Shown here: one piece after another, positions 1-6,301 of the stretch
How the letters are laid out: the number at the start of each line of letters is the position of its first letter
Numbering within the stretch: position 1 is the stretch's first letter
DNA from: Opitutales bacterium
Lineage (GTDB): Bacteria; Verrucomicrobiota; Verrucomicrobiia; Opitutales; T3Sed10-336
Direction of reading: 5' to 3'
DNA: 9,146 nt
Assembly: GCA_007132315.1 (NCBI GenBank)
Contig: SLOW01000215.1
Span: 1 to 9,146, forward strand
Notes under the pieces: model-generated
Told to the model about the DNA's origin: nothing
Databases searched by the model: none
Seen by the model: only the letters and a program-made list of their open reading frames with translations
Position numbers and translations under genes: made by a program

Positions 1-2
1 AG

Positions 3-1073
3 ATCAAAGCGCGGCGGAAAGCCACCCTGGAAACCTATCCCGACTGGGAGCGGAATCCTCCCGTCCTGAGTGAGCTCCAATCGGCCTTCGATCGGTTCAA
101 TAACGAAATCCGCGATACGATTCAGAAAGCCGAAGACGCCTTCGACAAGCAGCAGGGAGTCTGGACCACCGCCGAAAACCAGCTCAATACCCACATGGCG
201 CAGCTCAAGGCGGACCGGAAAAATCTCGAAACCGCACGGAAACACCTTGAAGAACTCACCCAGGATGGCCTTTCGGAGGAACAGCAGACCAAGGCGATTT
301 CGGAAGCCCTGATGAACTGGAAAGCGTCCAGTGAGACCGCGGAAAAACTGGAGGAACAATTAAGGGCGATCCCCGGTGACCCGGCAAAGGACCTGGAGAA
401 GCTGGAACGTCAACTTGGCGCCCACGAAGATACGGAGAACAAAGCCCGGGACGACGAAAAGACCGCGGAGGGTCGCCTCCAGGGGCTGGCCGCAGAAGGC
501 GCTTACTCGAAGCTGATCGCCTGTGAGGAAGAATTGGAGAACGTTGACGAGCAGATTCGCCACGAGACCACCAAAATGGAGGCGATTCGTCTTCTGTACG
601 AGACCGTGAGCGAATGCAAGCAGGCTGTGGTTGCCAGTGTTGCGGCACCCCTGGAACGCAGCGCCACGCAAATGCTCTCACGGGTCGTCGGCCCCAGCCT
701 CGGCCGCCTCCGGCTCGACCAGAACTTCGTCCCCGAAGCCATCCACCCGGCCCTTGCCACCGACCCGGTCAAACTTGACAACCTCTCCGGAGGAGAGCAG
801 GAACAGCTCTTCCTGATCACCCGCCTCGCCCTGGCCGACGTCCTGGCGAAAAGCGGACGCCAGCTTATCGTCCTCGACGACGTCCTCAACGCCACCGACA
901 CCGGACGCCTCGCCCGCCTCCTCACCCTCCTCGAGGAAGTCTCCGAGTGCCTCCAAATCATCATCCTCACCTGCCATCCAGAGCGGTATCGGGCATTGGA
1001 AGAAGCGGTGTTTTTTGAACTCAATCAAGAAAAAAATGAACACCTGGCTCTACCGAATCTCCCATCACGCTGA
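3..1073 (+). CDS. SbcC/YhaN-like coiled-coil ATPase, C-terminal part (5' end outside window)
   Basis: Reading frame 3 is open from the first bases of the window, so the gene begins upstream; at least 356 codons are present. Bases 3 to about 660 encode a charged Glu/Lys/Gln/Ala-rich stretch typical of a long coiled coil. The C-terminal half of an ABC-type ATPase head follows: the signature LSGGEQEQ at 783-806, a Walker B strand LIVLDD at 864-881 followed by a D-loop-like LNATD, and a switch histidine in LTCHPERY (His codon 975-977). The Walker A half must lie upstream. The LDDVLNATD and TCHPERY wording is closer to YhaN-type repair ATPases than to classical SbcC. Relatives act on DNA ends or breaks, often with an SbcD/YhaO-type nuclease; a role in repair or defence is inference. 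The stop TGA lies inside the next gene, which starts 38 bp earlier, suggesting co-transcription. Confidence 0.88.
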   Translation: MKARRKATLETYPDWERNPPVLSELQSAFDRFNNEIRDTIQKAEDAFDKQQGVWTTAENQLNTHMAQLKADRKNLETARKHLEELTQDGLSEEQQTKAISEALMNWKASSETAEKLEEQLRAIPGDPAKDLEKLERQLGAHEDTENKARDDEKTAEGRLQGLAAEGAYSKLIACEEELENVDEQIRHETTKMEAIRLLYETVSECKQAVVASVAAPLERSATQMLSRVVGPSLGRLRLDQNFVPEAIHPALATDPVKLDNLSGGEQEQLFLITRLALADVLAKSGRQLIVLDDVLNATDTGRLARLLTLLEEVSECLQIIILTCHPERYRALEEAVFFELNQEKNEHLALPNLPSR

Positions 1074-1275
1074 ACTCTCGTATCCGTTTCTGGAGCGAGG
1101 TTACCTCAGTATAGGCTTCTCAGATTTTCGATTTGAGGAGTTTATCAAGCGCACTCAGTCCGAGTGCTGGGCTTACTTCGAACAGGCTGTCGACGAGACT
1201 TGGGGCGCCCAGCCACGTCCGCGGACGCGGTATAATTTGTGGCGCTTTGTTGCGGAAATGACGGTGGGACACTAG
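1036..1275 (+). pseudogene. Truncated restriction-endonuclease-like protein, N-terminal fragment
   Basis: The ATG at 1036 opens 79 codons beginning MNTWLYRISHHAELSY, with later landmarks ERGYLSIGFSDF and RTRYNLWRFVAEM. From memory these resemble the N-terminus of a family of proteins annotated as restriction-endonuclease-like or hypothetical, in which a segment like GDxVVVP and a longer C-terminal part normally follow. I cannot name the family with certainty. A TTG at 1015 is in frame but has less support than the ATG. The start overlaps the ATPase gene by 38 bp, so the two were probably translationally coupled. The frame ends in TAG at 1273-1275, inside a palindrome (acactagtgt, 1269-1278) that I take to be the tip of the adjoining insertion sequence, so the stop is not native. 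The missing C-terminal part is not found beyond the element before the SDR gene. Confidence 0.65.
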
Positions 1276-1500
1276 TGTGTCGCGGTTTCGAACTGTTCGG
1301 TTGTGAGGCGCGGGGGCGAGGCGCTGGACGATCCGCAGGTTGTGGGCCGTCACCCCGCTGGTGCGCTCGATCACCGCCAGGCTCCGCGCCCCGGGAAGGC
1401 CGGCCTCCATGGGCTCGAAGCCGTAGACTTTTATTCGGCGCCGGTCGAGGCGCCCGTGGGTGGTGTCGGGTTCTTCGGTGTGGGCAAAAGGGGGGTGCCC
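1268..1500 (-). pseudogene. Out-of-frame C-terminal remnant of the ISAs1 transposase
   Basis: In the frame shifted by -1 relative to the 430-aa frame, the minus strand reads AHTEEPDTTHGRLDRRRIKV and then YGFEPMEAGLPGARSLAVIERTSG, down to about 1355. These resemble the HGRxxxRR and FPGAR..VIER segments of ISAs1 transposases. The switch point is the coding-strand tract CCCCCCTTTT (complement of 1486-1495); one added C would restore a continuous reading frame. Beyond about 1355 the homology stops. The block expected around GHWxIENxLHW, which carries the third catalytic acidic residue, is absent in all frames, and the frame stays open across the presumed element boundary. An internal deletion of the 3' part is therefore likely. 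Confidence 0.7.
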
Positions 1501-2723
1501 TCGGCCTTTTGCAAGGCGCTTTGGTAAGCGTGACGGTTTTCGTCTTTGAGCTGGAAGTAGTCGCCGCCACCCTCGAGAATCGCTTGGGCCTGCGGTTTGT
1601 TGTTGTTGAGGGCGTCTCCGGTGACGGTGGCGTTTTCCAGCTCGGTTGTCCCGTAGAGTCTCAGGGCGACGCTGTGCTCGCCTTCGCGTTTGTAGTCTTC
1701 TTTGGTTTGGACTTTTTCGCTTTGGTCTTGGTCACTCCGGGTTTTGTCGGTCGGGGTTTTTTCTTTGGCAAACCCCATCGCCACGGGGGCGCCCGTCTCG
1801 TGTTCGCTCAGGCACAGGCTCAGCGCGCGGTCGCGGATCCATTTGCCGTCGACGGCGAGGGCGCGGGGAAGCGTCCCGAGGTTGGCTTGGAGCCATCGGT
1901 TGAGGCAGTCGCCGAGCTTGTGCGGATCGATCTTCATGAGCAGATTACGCAGGGCGGTGTAGCTGGGGATTTTACGCAGGGTGCTCCGGTTGTGGCGCGG
2001 ATCGGCGAGGTGTTTGTGCAAATATTCGCCCAGAGACTCAAGCTGGGGTTTCTTCAAGGGCGGATCGCGCTCCGGGGTGTCGGTGTTGAGCGCTTTGCGA
2101 TAGGCCGGCGGGAGATCCATAGAGGTGAGGATGCGCCGGGTGTTGCGATTGAGCGTCTTCAACCAGAGCTTTTTGGGACGGCGATGCTCGCGGTAATAAT
2201 CGCCGCGGTGGCGCTTGAACCCTTTGGTTCGGCTGCATGCGATCCAGTTGGAGGCCTTGTAACAGGTGCCCTCGTATTGCTCGATGTCGGAGAAGGTCTC
2301 GGCCAAAAGCGGCTTGTACCCGTAGGCCCGCTCCCAGTGCTCGGGCAAGGCGTTCGTCGCCAACGCCAGCGACTTGGATGCCAGGTTGGGCATCCGAGTT
2401 CGACCCAGAACCAGAAACCGGCGGTTGAGCACTACCAGGCTCAGTCGCTGCGCTCTCTGCTGCGCGGTCCAGCCGATCCACTCCTCCCGGTCGGCGAGCT
2501 TCCAGTTGGCCGATCCCCAATCGAGCAAGGCCACCCATTGGTCCTTGTATTCGACCGCCTGAAGTAACCGACGCCCCCGGGGCACGTCGCCAAGATAGTG
2601 CTCGTCTTCGAGCAGTTCGCCCGCACGTTCGTATTCGTGCGGGTCCAAAGCCCGAACCGTCAGGTTCTTCAGAAGAAAAACAGGCGGATCGGAAGTGAAA
2701 ACGTCGTCATTGGTTGAGTTCAT
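1431..2723 (-). CDS. DruA (DUF4338)-ISAs1 DDE transposase fusion, frameshifted before the C-terminus
   Basis: This 430-aa frame has two recognisable parts. Residues about 20-190 match the DruA/DUF4338 pattern: EHYLGD at 41-46, a WK..REEWIGW block at 74-85, NRRFLVL at 100-106, PNLASKSLALA at 112-122, ETFSD at 142-146 and GTCYKASNWI at 152-161. DruA is the namesake protein of the Druantia anti-phage system. Residues about 225-400 match the ISAs1 transposase: AVDGKWIRD with first catalytic Asp292, then VTGDALNNNKPQAQAIL with second Asp370 and GGDYFQLKDENR. The frame ends early at 1431. ISAs1 homology continues in the -1 frame from the C6T4 tract at 1486-1495, so the natural protein was longer. 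The segment between D292 and D370 includes a Lys/Asp/Gln-rich insert (residues 318-348). There is no clear Shine-Dalgarno before the ATG. Confidence 0.85.
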   Translation of the reverse strand: MNSTNDDVFTSDPPVFLLKNLTVRALDPHEYERAGELLEDEHYLGDVPRGRRLLQAVEYKDQWVALLDWGSANWKLADREEWIGWTAQQRAQRLSLVVLNRRFLVLGRTRMPNLASKSLALATNALPEHWERAYGYKPLLAETFSDIEQYEGTCYKASNWIACSRTKGFKRHRGDYYREHRRPKKLWLKTLNRNTRRILTSMDLPPAYRKALNTDTPERDPPLKKPQLESLGEYLHKHLADPRHNRSTLRKIPSYTALRNLLMKIDPHKLGDCLNRWLQANLGTLPRALAVDGKWIRDRALSLCLSEHETGAPVAMGFAKEKTPTDKTRSDQDQSEKVQTKEDYKREGEHSVALRLYGTTELENATVTGDALNNNKPQAQAILEGGGDYFQLKDENRHAYQSALQKAEGTPLLPTPKNPTPPTGASTGAE

Positions 2724-2853
2724 CCCAACCTATCCCGACTCAAACCACGCAACTTGGTAAGGTTTTTATTTAACCCAACAACAGCAAGCCCTTGAAAATC
2801 TAAATGAAATTACCGTGCCCCTTCGGAAAGATCGGAAGGAATCTCGTTGCGAT

Positions 2854-2885
2854 CCGGGGCGGAATTGACAACAATTCCGCCGCGG
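2854..2885. promoter_or_regulatory. Inverted repeat upstream of the SDR gene (possible operator or leader hairpin)
   Basis: Bases 2858-2866 (ggcggaatt) and 2873-2881 (aattccgcc) form a perfect 9-bp inverted repeat around a 6-base centre, gacaac. After one G-G mismatch, three more pairs (2854-2856 with 2883-2885) extend it. It ends 38 bp before the SDR start codon. There is no T-run after it on either strand, so an intrinsic terminator is unlikely. A dimeric-regulator operator or a leader hairpin is the likelier reading, but no regulator is identified. Confidence 0.4.
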
Positions 2886-2923
2886 GCGTTGCCGCCGGAA
2901 TCCTAACGCGAGAACCGTTCTGA

Positions 2924-4465
2924 ATGACCATGCACGACGTCAAACCAAAAGGCCATACCGGTTGCGCCGATCGGCCCCCCGTGTTTCTCACGGGGGCAAC
3001 GGGCTACGTCGGCGGCCGCCTGGCACCGCGATTGCTCGAAGCCGACCATCCGATCCGTTGCTACGTGCGCTCACCCGGCAAGCTGAGCGGCCGAAGCTGG
3101 GCCAAGGATCCGCGCGCAGAAATCATGGCAGGTGATCTTGATGACCGTGACCGTCTTGCCGACGCGATGCGGGGCTGCGCGTGCGCTTATTATCTCGTCC
3201 ACTCGATGATTTCCGCCGGATCACAGTATGCTTCACGCGATCATTGCATGGCGGAGCAGTTTGCACAAGCCGCCGCGGACTCGGCAATCAAGCGCATTAT
3301 TTATCTCGGCGGACTCGGTGAACTCGGTGACGGCTTGAGCGAGCACCTCGCTTCGCGTCGGGAAGTTGAAACCGCGCTAGCGTCAACCTCCGTCCCTGTT
3401 ACCGTTTTGCGTGCTGCGATGATAATCGGCTCCGGTTCCGCATCGTTCGAGATTCTACGCTACCTCGTCGAACGGTTGCCGATTATGATCACTCCGCGCT
3501 GGGTCAGTACCGAATCGCAACCGATCTCCATTCGCAACGTGATCGGCTATCTCGTGGATTGCCTGGGAACGCCGGAAACAATCGGGCGGATCCTTGATAT
3601 CGGGGGGCCGGATGTGGTGACGTATCGTCAGTTGATGCAAATCATGGCGGAAGCGCGCGGATTGCGAAAGCGAGTGGTCATTCCCGTTCCCGTGCTCACT
3701 CCTCGATTGAGTTCGCTCTGGATTCACCTGATCACGCCGCTGAGCAGTCAAATTGCGAGGCCGCTCGCGGAAGGATTGCGCAATCGCGTCGTGTGTGGTA
3801 ATGATGAAGCGCAACGTTTGATGCCGCAGGAACTGCTTACGGTGCGACAGTCGATTGATGCGGCATTGGAAAAAATCGAACGATCCGAAATAGAGACAAT
3901 CTGGTCCGCAGCGGGCGCGTTGCCGGGAGATCCGGACTGGGCCGGTGGAACCGTGTTTACGGACGAGCGTTCAATGCCGGTTAAGGCCTCGGCTGAAGCG
4001 ATATTTCGTGTGGTCTGCCGCGTCGGCGGCACGCACGGATGGTATGCGGCGGGATGGCTCTGGCGTATGCGTGGCATGATCGATCGACTACTTGGGGGAC
4101 CGGGTCTGCGACGAGGACGACGTGACCCCGAGCATGTCGCCTTCGGTGAAGCGCTCGATTTCTGGCGCGTCGCCGGCATTGAGCCGAATAGACATCTGAA
4201 GCTACGCGCGGAGATGAAACTGCCCGGTGAAGCATTACTCGAATTCCGAATCGATTCGGATCCAGGTCACGCTGAAAATGCGACGCTCGTACAGACCGCC
4301 CGGTTTCGCCCAAGGGGGTTACTGGGCATTCTGTATTGGTACAGCTTACTCCCGCTGCATCACTTCGTCTTCGGCGGAATGCTGCGTGGCATACGGAGCG
4401 CCGCGGAAGTCAGGGCTGGTGACGGGCCGAAAGCGCAAAGTCCGGGCGGCAATCATTCATCGTGA
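2924..4465 (+). CDS. SDR-type NAD(P)-binding oxidoreductase with C-terminal DUF2867 domain
   Basis: The protein has 513 residues. Residues 20-31 hold the Rossmann motif FLTGATGYVGGR of extended or atypical SDR enzymes (YbjT/NmrA-like). DLDDRDRLADAM at 71-82, YYLVHSM at 89-95, an IIYLGGLG strand at 125-132 and a GGPDVVTYRQLM segment at 227-238 are typical of the family. From about residue 330 a DUF2867 domain follows, with HGWYAAGWLWRMRGMIDRLLG, GLRRGRR, ALDFWRV and a LKLRAEMKLPGEALLEFR block, and a hydrophobic stretch near residues 457-480. The length of about 500 is usual for SDR-DUF2867 proteins. The substrate is unknown; such genes are often seen near SRPBCC and FAD-oxidoreductase genes, as here. 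The start is uncertain: ATGs at 2924 and 2930 are in frame, neither has a clear ribosome-binding site, and about 18 residues precede the Rossmann strand. The 3' end overlaps the convergent SRPBCC gene by 13 bp. Confidence 0.88.
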   Translation: MTMHDVKPKGHTGCADRPPVFLTGATGYVGGRLAPRLLEADHPIRCYVRSPGKLSGRSWAKDPRAEIMAGDLDDRDRLADAMRGCACAYYLVHSMISAGSQYASRDHCMAEQFAQAAADSAIKRIIYLGGLGELGDGLSEHLASRREVETALASTSVPVTVLRAAMIIGSGSASFEILRYLVERLPIMITPRWVSTESQPISIRNVIGYLVDCLGTPETIGRILDIGGPDVVTYRQLMQIMAEARGLRKRVVIPVPVLTPRLSSLWIHLITPLSSQIARPLAEGLRNRVVCGNDEAQRLMPQELLTVRQSIDAALEKIERSEIETIWSAAGALPGDPDWAGGTVFTDERSMPVKASAEAIFRVVCRVGGTHGWYAAGWLWRMRGMIDRLLGGPGLRRGRRDPEHVAFGEALDFWRVAGIEPNRHLKLRAEMKLPGEALLEFRIDSDPGHAENATLVQTARFRPRGLLGILYWYSLLPLHHFVFGGMLRGIRSAAEVRAGDGPKAQSPGGNHSS

Positions 4466-4944
4466 TCGGCGGGGCATTGTTCAGGGTTCACGAAAATGTC
4501 ATTAAGCACCTTCTCCCGGAAATCAAAGATATCATTCAGTTTCTTTTTGATGAGAACGGAATTGGCAATGGACCCCAAGAAACCGAAAGGTGGTTTGTAC
4601 GAAACGATATCCGTCATCAAAACGCCGCTTTCAATGGGTTGAATTCTATGCTCGTGGTGCCAAATGGAATAGGGGCCGATTTGCTGTTCATCTACGAAAT
4701 ATTCCTTTTCTTTAATATGCGTGATTTCGGTGACCCAATTCATTTTAATACCAAAAACCGGACTTACCCTGTAGGCGATAATTATTCCCGGATACATTTT
4801 TTCGCCCGCATACTTGGAGGTAATATCAAAACCCATGTACGGCGGAGTGATTTTTTTCAAGTTGGTCGGGCGCGAAATGAAATCCCATACCTCGTCGATT
4901 TTGGCGGGAAGTTTTTGCGTTCTATGTAATTGGTAAAATCCCAT
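4453..4944 (-). CDS. SRPBCC-family ligand-binding protein
   Basis: This 163-aa protein has the START/Bet v1-like SRPBCC layout: an N-terminal strand (FYQLHRTQKLPAKIDEVWDF), a loop ITPPYMGFDIT, a VSPVFGIKMNWVTEITHI strand pair, YFVDEQQIGPYSIWHHEHRI in the middle, and a C-terminal helix after SYKPPFGFLG. It has no signal peptide. Family members bind hydrophobic ligands; the ligand here is unknown. The gene follows the FAD oxidoreductase by 12 bp on the same strand, so the two probably form an operon. Its base composition is clearly lower in GC than its neighbours, with frequent AAA, ATT and TTT codons, and the protein wording is close to what I recall from Bacteroidota. I infer horizontal acquisition. 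The upstream spacer attgaaacaaag gives only a weak ribosome-binding site. Confidence 0.85.
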   Translation of the reverse strand: MGFYQLHRTQKLPAKIDEVWDFISRPTNLKKITPPYMGFDITSKYAGEKMYPGIIIAYRVSPVFGIKMNWVTEITHIKEKEYFVDEQQIGPYSIWHHEHRIQPIESGVLMTDIVSYKPPFGFLGSIANSVLIKKKLNDIFDFREKVLNDIFVNPEQCPADHDE

Positions 4945-4956
4945 CTTTGTTTCAAT

Positions 4957-5919
4957 TTATCGTTGTAAAAGGAAGTTGCCGGCCTCGATACCGGAGAGGG
5001 CCGCGCCTTCGATCCTGGGGCCGCCGAAGCCGTCTCCCGCCATAGTCAGCCGGCAGGAGGGATTGTGAAAGAATGGCCGTCCAAAAGTGCTTTCCGGGAA
5101 GGCGTAGCCCCAGCGATGGCATGTCCAGGAGAGGATCGTGGAGCCCAGAAACGGACGTGCCGCGGATAGCAGAGGGGGGACGCGGATTTCGTCCGGGCTG
5201 TCCCAGTGTTTCTCCGCCCAGGCGGCATCGCTGTGCAATGTGATCGCGGGCCGTTCGGAAATTCCTTTCAGCTGGTTGTCGCCGAGCCACGTGAGCGGGG
5301 CCGTTCCAACCGGCAGCGCCCCCTGATTGGGAATGCCGGAAGGTCCGTCGAGTACAGCCAGTACCGCGAGACTCTTGGCATATCGGATAGCTCGCAGGCG
5401 GTTTTCGGCCTCGCCGAGGAATTCGTTCGTCTTGTCGCCCAGAAGGTCGAGCGCCTGAGGAACCGGAGCGGTGAGAATCAGGTTATCCGCCTGATGGCGC
5501 ACGCCGTCGCCGGTATGGACGGTCCAGAGTTCGTTTTTCCGGTCGAGGCGGAAGGCGCGAGACGAGGTGCGCAGATCGACGCCTTCCGCGATCGACTTGG
5601 GAATATCGGAAATACCGTTGGCGCCAACATAGCGTGGGTGAGCTTCTGATGCTTCGTTGTCCGGTTCGAGTGTCTCGAACCATTGACGAGCGATACCGCG
5701 AGCCAGCCATGTATCGGTCCATGTCTGCAGGCGGGAATCCCTAACCGTAAAATATTGAGCGCCATGGTCGAAACGCCCGTTTTCCGCCCGCCGAGTCGCC
5801 ATGCGCCCGCCGCAACCCCGGCCTTTTTCCAGTACCTGCACCGTACGGCCTGCGTCATGAAGAAGGCGGGCGATCAGAAGACCGGAGATGCCGGCGCCAA
5901 TGACTAGAAAGGAACTCAT
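4957..5919 (-). CDS. Renalase-like NAD(P)/FAD-dependent oxidoreductase
   Basis: This 320-aa protein starts directly with an FAD-binding Rossmann fold: VIGAGISG at residues 6-13, the ribose-binding acidic Glu31 in VLEKGRGCGGRM, and FDHGAQYFTVRD at 50-61. Near the C-terminus, MAGDGFGGPRIEGAALSGIEAG (from about residue 293) matches the second FAD-contacting motif and helix. Length and motifs fit the COG3380/renalase-like group of the amine-oxidase superfamily, enzymes that oxidise small amines or dihydronicotinamide-type compounds; the actual substrate is not known. It has no signal peptide, so it should be cytoplasmic. It is the first gene of a minus-strand pair with the SRPBCC gene 12 bp downstream. 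The ATG is chosen because it sits five codons before the Rossmann strand; there is no strong Shine-Dalgarno. Confidence 0.88.
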   Translation of the reverse strand: MSSFLVIGAGISGLLIARLLHDAGRTVQVLEKGRGCGGRMATRRAENGRFDHGAQYFTVRDSRLQTWTDTWLARGIARQWFETLEPDNEASEAHPRYVGANGISDIPKSIAEGVDLRTSSRAFRLDRKNELWTVHTGDGVRHQADNLILTAPVPQALDLLGDKTNEFLGEAENRLRAIRYAKSLAVLAVLDGPSGIPNQGALPVGTAPLTWLGDNQLKGISERPAITLHSDAAWAEKHWDSPDEIRVPPLLSAARPFLGSTILSWTCHRWGYAFPESTFGRPFFHNPSCRLTMAGDGFGGPRIEGAALSGIEAGNFLLQR

Positions 5920-6301
5920 CTCAGTAAGGCATACACGTTTGGAAGGTTATGCAAACGGCAAACTCGGCGTGTGGCGACCCGTTTCGGACAAGGGTGACCC
6001 TTGGGTTGACTGCGTTGCAGAATGTGTACCGAGCGGGACCGAAGAATTCGCCCTGATCGAAGTCGAGAAAAACAACCGGGACAACTGCATTGGGTGCTCG
6101 CTCGCGAGCGTGATTGATGATGCGGGATTGCGTCGAATATTTGTCGTCGGCCGGTTGGAACGATCTGAATGGACGATGTCGTTCCGCTCGGTGCTACGTT
6201 TGCCCCGATCGGTTTCCCCGGAATCGACAGGATGAAAACGAGGTTCGGACGGCGGCCCGGAGGAGTCCGTCGAGCTAGGGCGGGGCAAGGCTCTGAGGAG
6301 C
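5920..6301. other. 382-bp spacer without a recognisable gene
   Basis: This interval lies between the LysR stop and the FAD-oxidoreductase start, both on the minus strand. Open frames exist on both strands, up to about 115 codons, but none gives a recognisable protein and both overlap unrelated sequence, so I do not call them. The spacer contains one copy of the 29-bp hairpin repeat (6082-6110). The promoter for the FAD-oxidoreductase operon should lie at its left side. A possible minus-strand pair TTTGCA-16-TATGCC can be drawn just upstream of 5919, but it falls too close to the start codon to be convincing. Confidence 0.6.
6082..6110 (+). repeat. 29-bp dispersed repeat, copy 1
   Basis: The copy runs from caactgcattgggtgctcg to gcgagcg and matches the copy at 8960-8988 at 28 of 29 positions, in the same orientation. 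Its right half forms a hairpin: gctcgc, a 2-base loop (tc), gcgagc. It lies in the spacer upstream of the FAD-oxidoreductase gene. A match of this length is not expected by chance in 9 kb. Confidence 0.75.

Larger units (their letters stand above)
1268..2760 (-). mobile_element. Degraded ISAs1-type insertion sequence with DruA-transposase fusion (ends approximate)
   Basis: The element is defined by the minus-strand transposase and by its interruption of the gene ending near 1268. The left tip probably lies at the palindrome acactagtgt (1269-1278). A weak terminal inverted repeat can be drawn: gtgtcgcggttt at 1277-1288 against the reverse complement of aaaccacgcaac at 2742-2753, 9 of 12 matching. 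No target-site duplication is visible, and the sequence right of the element is not the continuation of the interrupted gene, so a deletion or later rearrangement is likely. The right boundary is uncertain by tens of bases. The transposase is frameshifted and lacks its C-terminal block, so the copy is probably dead. Confidence 0.65.

Noticed and set aside
1239..2567. Long 442-codon open frame on the + strand opposite the transposase
   Set aside because: Its protein is a Val/Gly/Phe-rich shadow without recognisable motifs, while the minus strand encodes clear DruA and ISAs1 domains.
32..2740. 14-base identity aacctatcccgact at 32-45 and 2727-2740
   Set aside because: One 14-base match somewhere in 9 kb is within chance, and the first copy is inside the coiled-coil coding sequence; not taken as an element end or target duplication.
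4462..4929. 155-codon + strand frame opposite the SRPBCC gene
   Set aside because: It is the mirror of a clear SRPBCC coding sequence; no independent motifs.
5928..5960. Possible sigma70 promoter TTTGCA-16-TATGCC before the FAD oxidoreductase
   Set aside because: The -10-like box lies only about eight bases from the start codon and both boxes are poor matches.
5888..6235. 115-codon + strand frame across the 382-bp spacer
   Set aside because: It starts inside the FAD-oxidoreductase gene on the other strand, contains the dispersed repeat and gives no recognisable protein.
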